A stretch of DNA of 32,578 bases from Synechococcaceae cyanobacterium SM2_3_2 (GTDB taxonomy: Bacteria > Cyanobacteriota > Cyanobacteriia > Thermostichales > Thermostichaceae), in the NCBI GenBank assembly GCA_012031565.1, contig JAAUUM010000018.1, forward strand, positions 1 through 32,578, in the 5' to 3' direction. This document shows positions 15,883 through 24,765 of the stretch, piece after piece. The position numbers were made by a program, and so were the translations under genes. Below the pieces are notes generated by a model that was not told where the DNA came from, did no database searches, and saw only the letters and a program-made list of their open reading frames with translations. Each line of letters begins with the position of its first letter. Within the stretch, counting starts at the first letter, position 1.

Positions 15883-17937
15883 ATGCCCGACTCCATCCCC
15901 CCGACTCCATTTGCTAGCCAGCTTTTGCCCCCCCAGCTTTTGCCACCTATGCCTCATTCTCCTCATCGCTCTACCCCTGCGGCACTGTCTTTTCTGGGAT
16001 GGGGGTGGCAAGGGACGGGGATCCTGTTGGGGGCTCTTTGTCTGGGATCCCTGGCCAGCCTGGTGGGGTTAGAGGTGGAACCTGCTCAAGCCCAATCCAC
16101 CGTGGCTCAGTTGGCCCGCATCCAAACCTGGCAATTTGATCCTTCCTCCGGTCGCTTAGAGATCTCTACCCAAGGAGCGACCCGTCCTTCCCTGTTTGTT
16201 CTACAAAATCCAGATCGGGTGGTGCTGGACTTCCCCAACACTCGCCTAGGACTGGAGCCGCAGACCACCTCCTACCCTGGCCGAGTCCAGTCGGTGCGGA
16301 CGGGGCAAATGACCGATACCACCACTCGCTTTGTGTTGGCACTCGCTCCCGGGCAGTCCATCGCTCTGAATCAGCTGCAACTGGAAACCGCCAATCCCCA
16401 ACGGTGGGCCGTGCAGTTTTTGCCAGTGGGATCCCCTAATGCCCTGCCTTCCTCTGGCGGGGGATCCAGTTCGGCCTCGTTTCCGGCCTCGTTGCTCCCC
16501 CTTCCCCCCTTATCGACGCCCCAATTAGCACCCCTGACAACCCCTCCTCCGGCAACGTCATCTCGACCGGCTCCGCCGTTGGCCTCATTACCGCCAGCCC
16601 AACTATCCCCTCCTGCCCCCCTCACCCCTCCGTTTACAGGTGGTCAGGTGCAAGTCCAAGCTCTTTCTACAACCTCTGATGGATTTTTGGTACGCACCAC
16701 GGGGCCAGCCAATGCGACGGTGCGGCGGGTGCCTGACCCCGACCGGATCGTGGTGGATCTGCTCAACACCACCCTCAGCTCTGCCCTGACCCAACGATCT
16801 CTGACGGTCAACCAATGGGGGGTAAGCACCCTGCGGGCGGGCCAATTTGAGCCGACAGTGGCCCGAGTAGTGCTGGATGTGGACTCCACCGTGGGGGATT
16901 GGGAAGCCCGCTATGATGCTCAATTGGGGGGTCTAAAAATTGGGCCAGCCGGTGGATCCAGCCAAGCCAGCCTGATTCCCGATGCCCCCTCTAACTACAG
17001 TGGCCCCCTTGCCACCATTCAGGCGGTACAACTACTGGGGGATCAGCTCACCATTAGCGGTGATGGATTCTTGTTCTATCGCAGTGGCTGGGATCCTGAC
17101 AGCGGAGCTTATCGGATCACTGTGCGGCCTGCTCGATTGCCCAACAGTCTGCCAGATCCGGGCTTGCCCGCCAATGGCCCGGTTGACCGGATTCGCTTTG
17201 TGCAAGAAACCCCTGAGACCGTCACCATCTTGGTGCAGCCTGCCGAAGACTTTAATGTGGTGGAGCCAAATCCCGGCCAGGGATCCCGGCGCATCACCCT
17301 TCAGCTGCAATCATTGGATGGATCCCCACTGGCCTCTCCTGCCCTCTCTCTACCGAGCTTGTCATCGTCCCCCCCCCCAGCTCAGCCCGTTCCAGGGCAA
17401 GTGGTGGTCGCCATCGATCCAGGGCATGGAGGCCGGGATCCCGGTGCTATTGGGGTGGGGGGGATCCAAGAAAAGCTGGTCAACATGGAGATTGCCCGTG
17501 GAGTTACCCAACGGCTAGAAGCAGCGGGTTATGGGGTGATCATGACCCGTACCGATGACAGAGAGGTTTTGCTCCAGCCCAGGGTTGATCAGGCGGTGCA
17601 ATCCAACGCCACCATCTTCGTTAGCATCCACACCAATGCCCTGGATCGATCAGGGGTACGGGGGATCGAAACCTATTACCTCAAGCCCGATAGCGAAAGT
17701 CTGGCCACTACGCTCCACCAGTCTATCGTGGCGGGATCCGGTGCCCCCGACCGGGAGGTGCGTCGAGCCCGATTCTTTGTGGTGCGGGAGACCCCAGTGG
17801 GAATGCCCTCAGTGCTGTTAGAGCTGGGCTATCTCACCAATCCCGAAGAAGGCCGATTGCTGGCCACCTCTGAGTATCAAGACCGCCTAGCTCAGTCCAT
17901 TGCTGACGGTATTGTGACTTATTTGCGAAATCGCTAA
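15883..17937 (+). CDS. amiC: N-acetylmuramoyl-L-alanine amidase, AmiC type with AMIN domains
   Basis: A periplasmic zinc amidase that cleaves the peptide from peptidoglycan during division or septal-junction formation. Of 684 residues, the N-terminus holds a hydrophobic signal segment ending AQAQ. Two AMIN domains follow (about 80-175 and 260-350), separated by a Pro/Ser/Ala-rich linker, then a further beta-rich region. The C-terminal Amidase_3 domain has zinc ligands in DPGHGG, the Glu of GIQEKLVNMEI and SIHTNA, and the catalytic Glu of LLELGY. ATG 15883 is chosen over upstream TTG 15853 because GAGG lies 6 nt before it (GAGGGATCCA-ATG). It ends 171 nt from the convergent lptA-like gene. Confidence 0.93.
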   Translation: MPDSIPPTPFASQLLPPQLLPPMPHSPHRSTPAALSFLGWGWQGTGILLGALCLGSLASLVGLEVEPAQAQSTVAQLARIQTWQFDPSSGRLEISTQGATRPSLFVLQNPDRVVLDFPNTRLGLEPQTTSYPGRVQSVRTGQMTDTTTRFVLALAPGQSIALNQLQLETANPQRWAVQFLPVGSPNALPSSGGGSSSASFPASLLPLPPLSTPQLAPLTTPPPATSSRPAPPLASLPPAQLSPPAPLTPPFTGGQVQVQALSTTSDGFLVRTTGPANATVRRVPDPDRIVVDLLNTTLSSALTQRSLTVNQWGVSTLRAGQFEPTVARVVLDVDSTVGDWEARYDAQLGGLKIGPAGGSSQASLIPDAPSNYSGPLATIQAVQLLGDQLTISGDGFLFYRSGWDPDSGAYRITVRPARLPNSLPDPGLPANGPVDRIRFVQETPETVTILVQPAEDFNVVEPNPGQGSRRITLQLQSLDGSPLASPALSLPSLSSSPPPAQPVPGQVVVAIDPGHGGRDPGAIGVGGIQEKLVNMEIARGVTQRLEAAGYGVIMTRTDDREVLLQPRVDQAVQSNATIFVSIHTNALDRSGVRGIETYYLKPDSESLATTLHQSIVAGSGAPDREVRRARFFVVRETPVGMPSVLLELGYLTNPEEGRLLATSEYQDRLAQSIADGIVTYLRNR
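15918..15947. repeat. Two-copy 15-bp tandem repeat in amiC
   Basis: CCAGCTTTTGCCCCC (15918) and CCAGCTTTTGCCACC (15933) duplicate Gln-Leu-Leu-Pro-Pro near the N-terminus. A similar short duplication of CGACTCCATCCCC type lies just upstream. Confidence 0.85.
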
Positions 17938-18108
17938 AACGATCCTCACTTCTAATCTGAGTGAGATGGCTCTATCCTGTAATGCCCAGGTTGCGAGCGC
18001 CCGACCTCCTCAAGAGTCGGAAAATATCAAGATCTAGACATCAAGATCACGAGAGAACGTATTTCTGATCAGCTTTTTTTGTGATCGTTTTGCCAGATCT
18101 CGCTATTT

Positions 18109-18555
18109 TTATTCTGGGACTACTGAAGTGTCGGGAAAGACATAGATCGTCTCCACCTGCTGCCCTGCTGCGGGTTCGGCGCTGATCGTGCCTTGCTCCA
18201 CCAAGTAGGTGACGGTCTCAGCTTGGAGTTGATTTTGCTCTTGGCTAATGCTGACCCCACCCTCCAAGACGATACGCTGCTCACGGGTGTAATAGGTCAG
18301 CCGTTGAGAGCGAGCGGTCACCTGTTCAGCCGGATAACTGACGGTGACATTGCCGACTGCTGTCACCACCCCCGTATTGGCATTGGCCTCCTGGCTATCA
18401 GCGCGGATACTGAGAGCACGACTGTCTTGAGCAAGGGAAGACCCAGAGATGGCCAGGATTCCTGCCATCCCCACCAACAGGGATCCCGTTACTCGCCCAA
18501 CAAACCCTTGTGCCCTACTTTGTCCGACTCTTGATCCGACGCTTAATCCAGTCAT
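18109..18555 (-). CDS. LptA/OstA-like periplasmic protein
   Basis: A short exported beta-jellyroll protein of the LptA family, which bridges lipopolysaccharide transport to the outer membrane. From ATG 18555 it has a signal sequence (hydrophobic run SLLVGMAGILAISGSSLAQ). The OstA-type pattern follows: IRADSQEANANTGVVTAVGNVTVSY, then LEGGVSISQEQNQLQAETVTYLVEQGTI. Length about 148 residues fits LptA. The preferred start has GGAG 8 nt upstream; ATG 18561 is only 2 nt from it, and the frame continues to 18663 with non-family sequence. It diverges from ychF across about 150 nt. A gene symbol is withheld because cyanobacteria may have several OstA-domain proteins. Confidence 0.82.
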   Translation of the reverse strand: MTGLSVGSRVGQSRAQGFVGRVTGSLLVGMAGILAISGSSLAQDSRALSIRADSQEANANTGVVTAVGNVTVSYPAEQVTARSQRLTYYTREQRIVLEGGVSISQEQNQLQAETVTYLVEQGTISAEPAAGQQVETIYVFPDTSVVPE

Positions 18556-18706
18556 TGCCATCTCTCCAAAACCACCCACCAATAACGCCAAGTTTAGCCC
18601 GCTGGGTAAGTCAGACTCGACCTGAGTGTGCAACAGTTGCTGGCAATGAGGGATCCTGAGCAAGTGCTAATCTCGTTAAGGATCCTCAGTATCGACACCT
18701 TTCCCC

Positions 18707-19798
18707 ATGCTCAAAGCTGGAATTGTCGGACTCCCCAATGTGGGTAAGTCCACCCTCTTCAATGCGCTGTCAGAAAATGCCAAGGCAGAAGCAGCCAACT
18801 TTCCCTTTTGCACCATCGAGCCCAATGTAGGCCGGGTCACGGTGCCGGATCAGCGGCTCCAGCAGTTGGCCCAGATCAGCAGCTCCCTCCAGGTGGTGCC
18901 CAGTCAGATTGAGTTTGTGGATATTGCTGGATTGGTGGCCGGAGCCAGCCAAGGCGAAGGGTTGGGCAATAAGTTTCTTTCCCATATTCGGCAAGTGGAC
19001 GCCATTGTCCATGTGGTGCGCTGTTTTGATGACGAGAATATCGTCCATGTGGCCGGATCCGTGGATCCCTTGCGGGATATCAACATCATTTCACTGGAGT
19101 TGATATTGGCGGATCTAGCTCAGATCGAGCGGCGGCTAGAGCGGGTGCGTAAGCAAGCCAAAACCGACAAAATGGCTCGCCAAGAAATGGAGGTCTTAGA
19201 ATCCCTACAAGCCGAATTGGATCAAGGCAAGCCCGCCCGTTTGGTAGAGCTGGATGCCGAGCAAGCCCTCTTGATTGCCCCCCTAGAGCTGCTCACCCGC
19301 AAAAAAATCATCTATGCCGCCAATGTTGGTGAAACTGAGCTGGCCACGGGCAATGCCTGGGTGGAACAGGTGCGGCAGTTGGCCAGTAATGAAGCGGCTG
19401 GAGTGGTGGTGGTGTCGGCCCAGGTGGAGGCCGAGTTGCTGGAATTACCCGAGGAGGAACGGCAGGACTACCTAGACTCGCTGGGGGTGAAAGAGGGCGG
19501 ACTCAAAGCTCTGATTCGGGAGACCTATCAACTGTTGGGGCTACGCACCTACTTCACCTCCGGCGAAAAAGAGACCCGTGCCTGGACGATCCCAATTGGA
19601 GCCACTGCTCCCCAAGCAGCTGGGGTAATTCACTCTGACTTTGAGCGGGGGTTCATTCGGGCGGAAACAGTGGCCTATGATGCGCTAGTGGCAGCGGGAT
19701 CCCTGGGTGCAGCGAAAGAAAAAGGCCAAGTCCGCAGTGAGGGCAAGGACTATGTGGTGCAAGAGGGGGATGTGATGTTATTCCGCTTCAATGTTTGA
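18707..19798 (+). CDS. ychF: Redox-regulated ATPase/GTPase YchF
   Basis: Obg-family P-loop NTPase that preferentially binds ATP and associates with ribosomes. The 363-residue product begins [21 protein letters not shown] (G1 motif at 8-16) and has the YchF hallmark NVGE (in [11 protein letters not shown]) in place of NKxD, a helical insertion in the middle and a C-terminal TGS domain (about 280-363, with [12 protein letters not shown]). Full length and intact. The stop codon is embedded in a 16-bp tandem duplication (19793-19824). Confidence 0.97.
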   Translation: MLKAGIVGLPNVGKSTLFNALSENAKAEAANFPFCTIEPNVGRVTVPDQRLQQLAQISSSLQVVPSQIEFVDIAGLVAGASQGEGLGNKFLSHIRQVDAIVHVVRCFDDENIVHVAGSVDPLRDINIISLELILADLAQIERRLERVRKQAKTDKMARQEMEVLESLQAELDQGKPARLVELDAEQALLIAPLELLTRKKIIYAANVGETELATGNAWVEQVRQLASNEAAGVVVVSAQVEAELLELPEEERQDYLDSLGVKEGGLKALIRETYQLLGLRTYFTSGEKETRAWTIPIGATAPQAAGVIHSDFERGFIRAETVAYDALVAAGSLGAAKEKGQVRSEGKDYVVQEGDVMLFRFNV

Positions 19799-19824
19799 TT
19801 CAACCTCCGTTTGATTCAACCTCC
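19793..19824. repeat. Two-copy 16-bp tandem repeat over the ychF stop
   Basis: GTTTGATTCAACCTCC is perfectly duplicated at 19793 and 19809. The first copy contains the last codons and the TGA stop of ychF, so the duplication also copied a stop codon just downstream. Confidence 0.95.
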
Positions 19825-20121
19825 TCCTGGCTATATCATTAGCTTTATCGGCCCAGAGTAAACCAATCCAGAGATCCCAATTGCTCCCGTTCGTCTGCTT
19901 AGTCTGATGGATCCCTGCCCCTACCCCGTCGGATCATTCTCAACGGTTGCTCTAACCTGGGATGTAAGCCGATCAATAGAGTTGGGCCTAGCCAATGCAG
20001 CAGCTCCTTTTCGTTTTGTAACGCTCCTCTCCAGAACCAACTGCTAAACCTGAGCGGATTGAGGGATCCGTGTTACATTGCTTGAAGAATTTATCTACTT
20101 CCAGATTGAGATTGCGGCCTT
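19825..20121. other. Spacer upstream of petB, no gene seen
   Basis: About 300 nt without a convincing open frame or RNA gene. It should hold the petBD promoter and leader. An AT-rich patch near 20070-20100 is the likeliest core promoter area, but no -35/-10 pair could be assigned. No clear Shine-Dalgarno precedes petB. Confidence 0.5.
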
Positions 20122-20769
20122 ATGAGCAGAGTTTACGACTGGCTAGACGAACGACTTGAGGTGACCCCCTTCGTTGACGACGCCACAGGTAAGTTCATTC
20201 CCCCTCACGTCAACATCTTTTATTGCTTGGGCGGCATTACGCTGGTGTGCTTTCTGATTCAGTTTGCCACCGGCTTTGCCATGACCTTTTATTACAAGCC
20301 TACGGTGGCAGAGGCTTTTGACTCAGTTAGCTATCTGATGACCCAGGTCAACTTTGGCTGGCTGATTCGTTCCATCCATCGCTGGAGTGCCTCCATGATG
20401 GTGCTGGTGATGATTCTCCATACCTTCCGGGTCTACCTGACTGGCGGCTTCAAAAAGCCCCGCGAGCTGACCTGGGTGACTGGGGTTGTCTTAGCAGTGT
20501 TGACGGTCTCTTTTGGGGTGACTGGCTACTCGCTGCCCTGGGATCAGGTGGGCTACTGGGCAGTCAAAATCGTTTCTGGTGTACCCAGTGCTATTCCCGT
20601 TGTCGGTGATCTGTTGGTAGAGCTGATTCGCGGTGGTGAGAGCGTTGGCCAAGCCACGTTGACCCGCTTCTACAGCCTGCACACCTTTGTGTTGCCCTGG
20701 TTGATCGCCGTCTTCATGTTGATGCATTTCTTGATGATCCGTCGTCAAGGTATCTCTGGCCCTCTCTAA
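20122..20769 (+). CDS. petB: Cytochrome b6
   Basis: Haem-carrying core subunit of the thylakoid cytochrome b6f complex, which moves electrons from plastoquinol to plastocyanin or cytochrome c6. It has 215 residues, standard length, with four transmembrane helices. All expected ligands are present at canonical positions: His86, His100, His187 and His202 for the two b haems, and Cys35 for the covalently bound haem c-n. petD follows 55 nt downstream, the usual petBD operon. The gene has no GGATCC site. Confidence 0.99.
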   Translation: MSRVYDWLDERLEVTPFVDDATGKFIPPHVNIFYCLGGITLVCFLIQFATGFAMTFYYKPTVAEAFDSVSYLMTQVNFGWLIRSIHRWSASMMVLVMILHTFRVYLTGGFKKPRELTWVTGVVLAVLTVSFGVTGYSLPWDQVGYWAVKIVSGVPSAIPVVGDLLVELIRGGESVGQATLTRFYSLHTFVLPWLIAVFMLMHFLMIRRQGISGPL

Positions 20770-20824
20770 GTCCTCTCCCATAAACTGATACAACCTTTAA
20801 GACTGGCAAGATAAGGAGTTTTGC

Positions 20825-21337
20825 ATGACCCTCTCCAAAGAAGCCATCGCCCGCGAGGCGATCACCCGCAAAGTTGACCTCGACAACCCCAAAGTCGTTG
20901 CTAAACTCAGCAAAAACATGGGTCATATGACCTATGGCGAACCTGCATGGCCCAATGATCTGCTGTTCATGTTCCCCGTTGTGATCTTGGGCACCATCGC
21001 TATGGTGGTGGCCTTTGCCATCCTCGACCCCTCTGGTGTAGGAGAACCTGCGGATCCGTTTGCAACACCGTTAGAGATCTTGCCTGAGTGGTATCTCTAC
21101 CCCGCCTTTCACCTGTTGCGGATTGCCCCCAACAAATTGCTGGGCATTGCCCTGATGTCCTCGATCCCAGCTTTGCTGTTGATAGTGCCTTTCATCGAGA
21201 ATGTCAACAAGTTCCAGAACCCGTTGCGTCGCCCTGTGGCCACCACCGTATTCTTATTCGGGACTGTGGTGACCATCTACCTCGGCATTGGCGCTACCCT
21301 GCCTTTGGACAAATGGGTGACCTTGGGCTTGTTCTAA
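20825..21337 (+). CDS. petD: Cytochrome b6f complex subunit IV
   Basis: Three-helix subunit completing the quinol-oxidising site of the b6f complex. The PEWY motif is at residues 87-90 ([14 protein letters not shown]), and the end ([17 protein letters not shown]) is typical. The protein is 170 residues, about ten longer than the usual 160. The extra residues are at the N-terminus ([22 protein letters not shown]), where other cyanobacteria begin with a few residues before DLSDP. ATG 20825 has a clear AGGAG 6 nt upstream, so the long start looks genuine. A terminator follows at 21379. Confidence 0.98.
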   Translation: MTLSKEAIAREAITRKVDLDNPKVVAKLSKNMGHMTYGEPAWPNDLLFMFPVVILGTIAMVVAFAILDPSGVGEPADPFATPLEILPEWYLYPAFHLLRIAPNKLLGIALMSSIPALLLIVPFIENVNKFQNPLRRPVATTVFLFGTVVTIYLGIGATLPLDKWVTLGLF

Positions 21338-21378
21338 CTAGATTCAACTGAATTCATCAGCTTAGTTCGTTATCTGCT

Positions 21379-21411
21379 GGGGGAAGTATTGCTTGCTATC
21401 TTTCCCCCTTT
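21379..21411 (+). terminator. Rho-independent terminator after petD
   Basis: GGGGGAAG (21379-21386) pairs with TTTCCCCC (21401-21408), giving 7 Watson-Crick pairs plus one G-U, with a 14-nt loop, followed by TTTGATTTC. It separates the petBD operon from dapA. Confidence 0.7.
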
Positions 21412-21484
21412 GATTTCGTGAGTCCATAACTTTGAGTCCAAAGCTTGTGTAGCTACTGACTATGCAGAGCAGATAAGGACAACG

Positions 21485-21508
21485 ATGGTGTGTGTTGATC
21501 AGAGGTGA
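21485..21508 (+). promoter_or_regulatory. Seven-codon leader ORF, or displaced N-terminus of dapA
   Basis: ATG 21485 has a perfect-looking Shine-Dalgarno (AAGGA, 5 nt upstream) and encodes MVCVDQR before a TGA that overlaps an in-frame GTG of dapA. Either it is a tiny leader peptide translated into the dapA start, or it is the real dapA N-terminus cut off by loss of one G at 21504-21505 (one added G gives [16 protein letters not shown]). The sequence cannot separate these. Confidence 0.4.
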
Positions 21509-21510
21509 TA

Positions 21511-22440
21511 GTGAGTTCTGTGAACTTAGGATCGGTCTTGACCGCGATGATCACCCCGTTCAATGACGCCGGGGGGGTGGACTATGGTGAAGCGGCGCGG
21601 TTAGCAGCTCACCTTGCCGAAAATGGATCGGATGGGTTGGTGATTTGTGGCACTACAGGTGAATCTCCTACATTGACTTGGCAGGAAGAATATGAGTTGT
21701 TTCAGGTGGTGCGGGATGCAGTAGCCGGCAAGGCCACCGTGATCGCGGGCACGGGATCCAATTGCACTCGTGAGGCCATTGAAGCAACTCGCAAAGCTGC
21801 TGGACTGGGGCTAGATGGATCCCTGCAGGTGGTGCCCTACTACAACAAACCCTCCCAGGCGGGACTCTACAAGCATTTTTCAGATATTGCCGCCGCTAGC
21901 GATTTGCCCATCCTGCTTTACAACATTCCAGGCCGCACCGGAGCCAATCTCCAACCTGAAACTGTGGTGCAATTGGCGCAACTGCCCACGGTCGTAGCGA
22001 TCAAAGAAGCCAGCGGCAGCATGGATGCGGTATCCGCCATTCGTCAGCAAGCCCCTTCGGACTTTGCCATCTATGCCGGAGATGACTCCCTGACGCTGCC
22101 CATGCTAGCCTTAGGAGCACGAGGGGTCGTCAGTGTGGCCAGCCATCTGGTGGGATCCCAAATTCAGGCTATGATCAGAGCATATCGCCAAGGTGACACT
22201 GGCTTGGCCTGTAAGATCCATTTGGAACTCTTCCCTCTGTTCAAAGCATTATTCATTGAAACCAACCCCGTGCCCGTCAAAGCAGCCCTCGCGCTCCAGG
22301 GTTGGTCTGTGGGATCCGTTCGTACTCCCCTGATTTCAATGTCATCTGAGCAGGTGCGCGTGGTTCAGGATGTGATGCTCCAGCTAAGTTTACTGGCCCC
22401 AGCAGTTCATCAGGAGAGAGAATCAGCTTCAGTGGGTTAA
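21511..22440 (+). CDS. dapA: 4-hydroxy-tetrahydrodipicolinate synthase
   Basis: Condenses pyruvate with aspartate semialdehyde, the first committed step to diaminopimelate and lysine. About 309 residues, full length for the family. CGTTGES holds the pyruvate-binding threonines, VVPYYNKP holds the catalytic tyrosine, and AIKEASG supplies the Schiff-base lysine (Lys165 from this start). GTG 21511 is chosen because AGAGG lies 5 nt upstream; GTG 21505 overlaps that site. An upstream ATG with a better Shine-Dalgarno is out of frame by one base. RNase J follows on the same strand about 400 nt away, a neighbourhood common in cyanobacteria. Confidence 0.95.
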   Translation: MSSVNLGSVLTAMITPFNDAGGVDYGEAARLAAHLAENGSDGLVICGTTGESPTLTWQEEYELFQVVRDAVAGKATVIAGTGSNCTREAIEATRKAAGLGLDGSLQVVPYYNKPSQAGLYKHFSDIAAASDLPILLYNIPGRTGANLQPETVVQLAQLPTVVAIKEASGSMDAVSAIRQQAPSDFAIYAGDDSLTLPMLALGARGVVSVASHLVGSQIQAMIRAYRQGDTGLACKIHLELFPLFKALFIETNPVPVKAALALQGWSVGSVRTPLISMSSEQVRVVQDVMLQLSLLAPAVHQERESASVG

Positions 22441-22839
22441 TGGGCGTTCTAGCATTGCCTCCTATCAAACCTTCCCCTATCTAACCATCTCCCTTATCAA
22501 ACCATCAAATATCTAACCATCAAAGTCAGGCTATCAAAAGTCCAACAAAAGAAGACCAGCAAGATTTGATGAAATTGGCCTCAATTACACCGCAAAACAA
22601 TCGTTCTGAGGGGAATGACGAGATTGGGCCAAAATACTGAATTTCACAGCTAAGCCTATTTCTATAGAGATAGATGACGATATCGAAGTACGTTTTATTG
22701 AATTTTATCTGGCCTCTTAAATTATGTCCTACAAAAACAATCTCTAAGCCCTTCTTCGTGGCATTTCAAGGTTGTATCGGCTCCAGATTGGATTACAAGC
22801 TTTCATTGTTGTTTACCCTACGTTGAGGTTCTATTGTCT
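22441..22839. other. 399-nt dapA-rnj spacer with degenerate repeats, no gene seen
   Basis: Four related 12-mers of type TATC(A/T)AACCATC lie at 22463, 22478, 22495 and 22510, spaced 15-17 nt. They are followed by AT-rich sequence likely to hold the rnj promoter and 5' leader. No open frame, tRNA or clear terminator was found. A long leader would fit RNase J self-control, but that is inference. Confidence 0.6.
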
Positions 22840-24681
22840 ATGCCAAGCTCTAAGAGCGTGATATCTGCACCCAGATTGAATTCCGTCTCTCCTGTGCAAT
22901 TAATCCCCTTGGGGGGAGAGCAGGAAATTGGTAAGAATACCTGGGTCTTCCGCTATGAAGATGACATCATTCTGCTGGATGCGGGGCTGGGTTTCCCCTC
23001 CGCAGATATGCACGGTGTCAATATCGTGCTGCCAGATGTCACCTACCTGAAGCAGAATCGTGACAAGATTCGCGGCATGATTGTCACTCATGGTCATGAA
23101 GACCACATCGGTGGCATTGCCTATCACCTGCGGGACTTTGATATTCCCATCATTTATGGCCCCAAATTGGCCTTAGCTCTCTTGAAGGAAAAGCTCAAAG
23201 AGGCGGGGATGCTCAACCGCACTCAACTGCAAACCGTTGAACCCCGTCAAATCGTGCCCTTGGGTAAAAATTTCTTTGCGGAATTTATCCGCAATACCCA
23301 CTCGTTTGCCGATAGTTTTACCATTGCCTTGCACACACCGGCTGGGGTGATCATCCAAACAGGTGACTTCAAAATTGACTATACCCCTGTTGATGGTGAG
23401 TATTTTGACTTGCAACGATTGGCGGAGCATGGTGAAAAAGGCGTGTTGTGCCTGATTAGCGATTCCACCAATGCCGAGGTGCCGGGACATACACCTTCCG
23501 AAAGTTCTGTGATCCCAGGGCTGACGAAGGCGATTGCAGGTGCGACTGGACGGGCTTTGATCACCACCTTTGCCTCCTCAGTCCATCGGATCAATATCAT
23601 CTTGCAGATTGCTGAGCAACAGGGACGGGTGGTGACTCTACTGGGTCGCTCTATGCTGAATGTGGTGGCTCATGCCCGCCAGTTGGGCTATATCCGCTGT
23701 AAAGATGAGACGCTGCAACCCATGCATGTCATCAATCAGATGCCGGATGACAAGGTGATCATTCTCTGCACGGGATCCCAGGGAGAGCCGTTGGCTGCCA
23801 TGACCCGGATTGCCCGCGATGCCCACCCACAGGTGAAGATCAAGAAAGGCGACACGGTGATCATGTCCGCTAATCCCATCCCAGGCAATACTTTAGCGGT
23901 GACGTCGGTGGTGGACGAGCTGATGCGAAAAGGAGCGAATGTGGTCTATGGGAAAGGCAAGGGACTGCACGTCTCAGGCCACGGCTGTCAAGATGAGCAG
24001 CGGCTGATGATTTCCTTGACCAAGCCCAAATTCTTTGTGCCCACCCACGGCGAGTATCGGATGCTGGTGGAGCATGCCAAAACCGCCATGAGCCTCGGGA
24101 TCCCTGAAGAGAACATTGTCATTATTGACAACGGCAATGTGGTGGAAGTCACCGCTGACACCATTCGGGTGTCTGACGAAAAAGTCCCCTCCGGGATCCA
24201 GATGATGGATAACTCTCGCCAAGGGGTGGTGCTCAACCGCGTCATGGAAGAGCGCCAACAGGTGGCCAGTGAGGGCATGATTTTAGTGGCCGTCAGCGTT
24301 GATGCCTCAGGTGCTCTACTCTATGACCCTCAGATTCAAGGGGTGGGCATCGTGGGCCGCATTGATTCTTTGGAGCGCAACATCAAGGGATCCCTGGGAC
24401 AAACCTTGCGGGATATCTGGCCCACCTTTGCCCGTAGTCTGGAAAAAGGTGAAGTGGATATTGACTGGACTGGCATTCGGGCAGAGTTAGAGAAGATTAT
24501 TCGCCGCTATGCTCGGGAGCAGTTGCAAGGTAAGCCCAATGTGGCGGTGATGCTGCAACATCCTGAGACCGAAAAAAGAGTGAAAGCGACTAAAAAGGTT
24601 GAAGAAGAGGTGGCCAATCCTGATGCCACTTCCCCGGCCCGCAGTCGTAAGCGTCGCTCTGCTGCTGCCGTTGCCTCTTAA
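22840..24681 (+). CDS. rnj: Ribonuclease J
   Basis: Metallo-beta-lactamase/beta-CASP ribonuclease with 5'-exo and endo activity in mRNA decay and rRNA processing. About 613 residues. It shows the zinc motif HGHEDH (84-89), TGDFKID, SDSTNAE, the beta-CASP region and the C-terminal HxSGH-type motif (LHVSGHG), plus PTHGEY. A basic tail (RSRKRRSAAAVAS) is typical of cyanobacterial forms. ATG 22840 is 11 nt after GAGG; TTG 22834, two codons upstream, has better spacing (5 nt), so the start is uncertain by two residues. A strong terminator begins at 24733. GGATCC is absent from the first ~930 bp. Confidence 0.96.
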   Translation: MPSSKSVISAPRLNSVSPVQLIPLGGEQEIGKNTWVFRYEDDIILLDAGLGFPSADMHGVNIVLPDVTYLKQNRDKIRGMIVTHGHEDHIGGIAYHLRDFDIPIIYGPKLALALLKEKLKEAGMLNRTQLQTVEPRQIVPLGKNFFAEFIRNTHSFADSFTIALHTPAGVIIQTGDFKIDYTPVDGEYFDLQRLAEHGEKGVLCLISDSTNAEVPGHTPSESSVIPGLTKAIAGATGRALITTFASSVHRINIILQIAEQQGRVVTLLGRSMLNVVAHARQLGYIRCKDETLQPMHVINQMPDDKVIILCTGSQGEPLAAMTRIARDAHPQVKIKKGDTVIMSANPIPGNTLAVTSVVDELMRKGANVVYGKGKGLHVSGHGCQDEQRLMISLTKPKFFVPTHGEYRMLVEHAKTAMSLGIPEENIVIIDNGNVVEVTADTIRVSDEKVPSGIQMMDNSRQGVVLNRVMEERQQVASEGMILVAVSVDASGALLYDPQIQGVGIVGRIDSLERNIKGSLGQTLRDIWPTFARSLEKGEVDIDWTGIRAELEKIIRRYAREQLQGKPNVAVMLQHPETEKRVKATKKVEEEVANPDATSPARSRKRRSAAAVAS

Positions 24682-24732
24682 TCTGATCTTGTCATTGAGT
24701 TAGCAAGACTGAATTAACTGAATTAGTATTCA

Positions 24733-24765
24733 CATCCCTCAGTCCAATGGGCTGGGGGATGTTTT
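24733..24765 (+). terminator. Rho-independent terminator after rnj
   Basis: CATCCCTCAG (24733-24742) pairs with CTGGGGGATG (24752-24761) over 10 bp including one G-U, with a 9-nt loop, then TTTT (24762-24765). The stem overlaps the last codons and stop of the convergent minus-strand gene ending at 24739. Confidence 0.82.

Noticed and set aside
17945-17965. Terminator after amiC (CTCACT...AGTGAG hairpin)
   Set aside because: Only a 6-bp stem, and no T tract follows.
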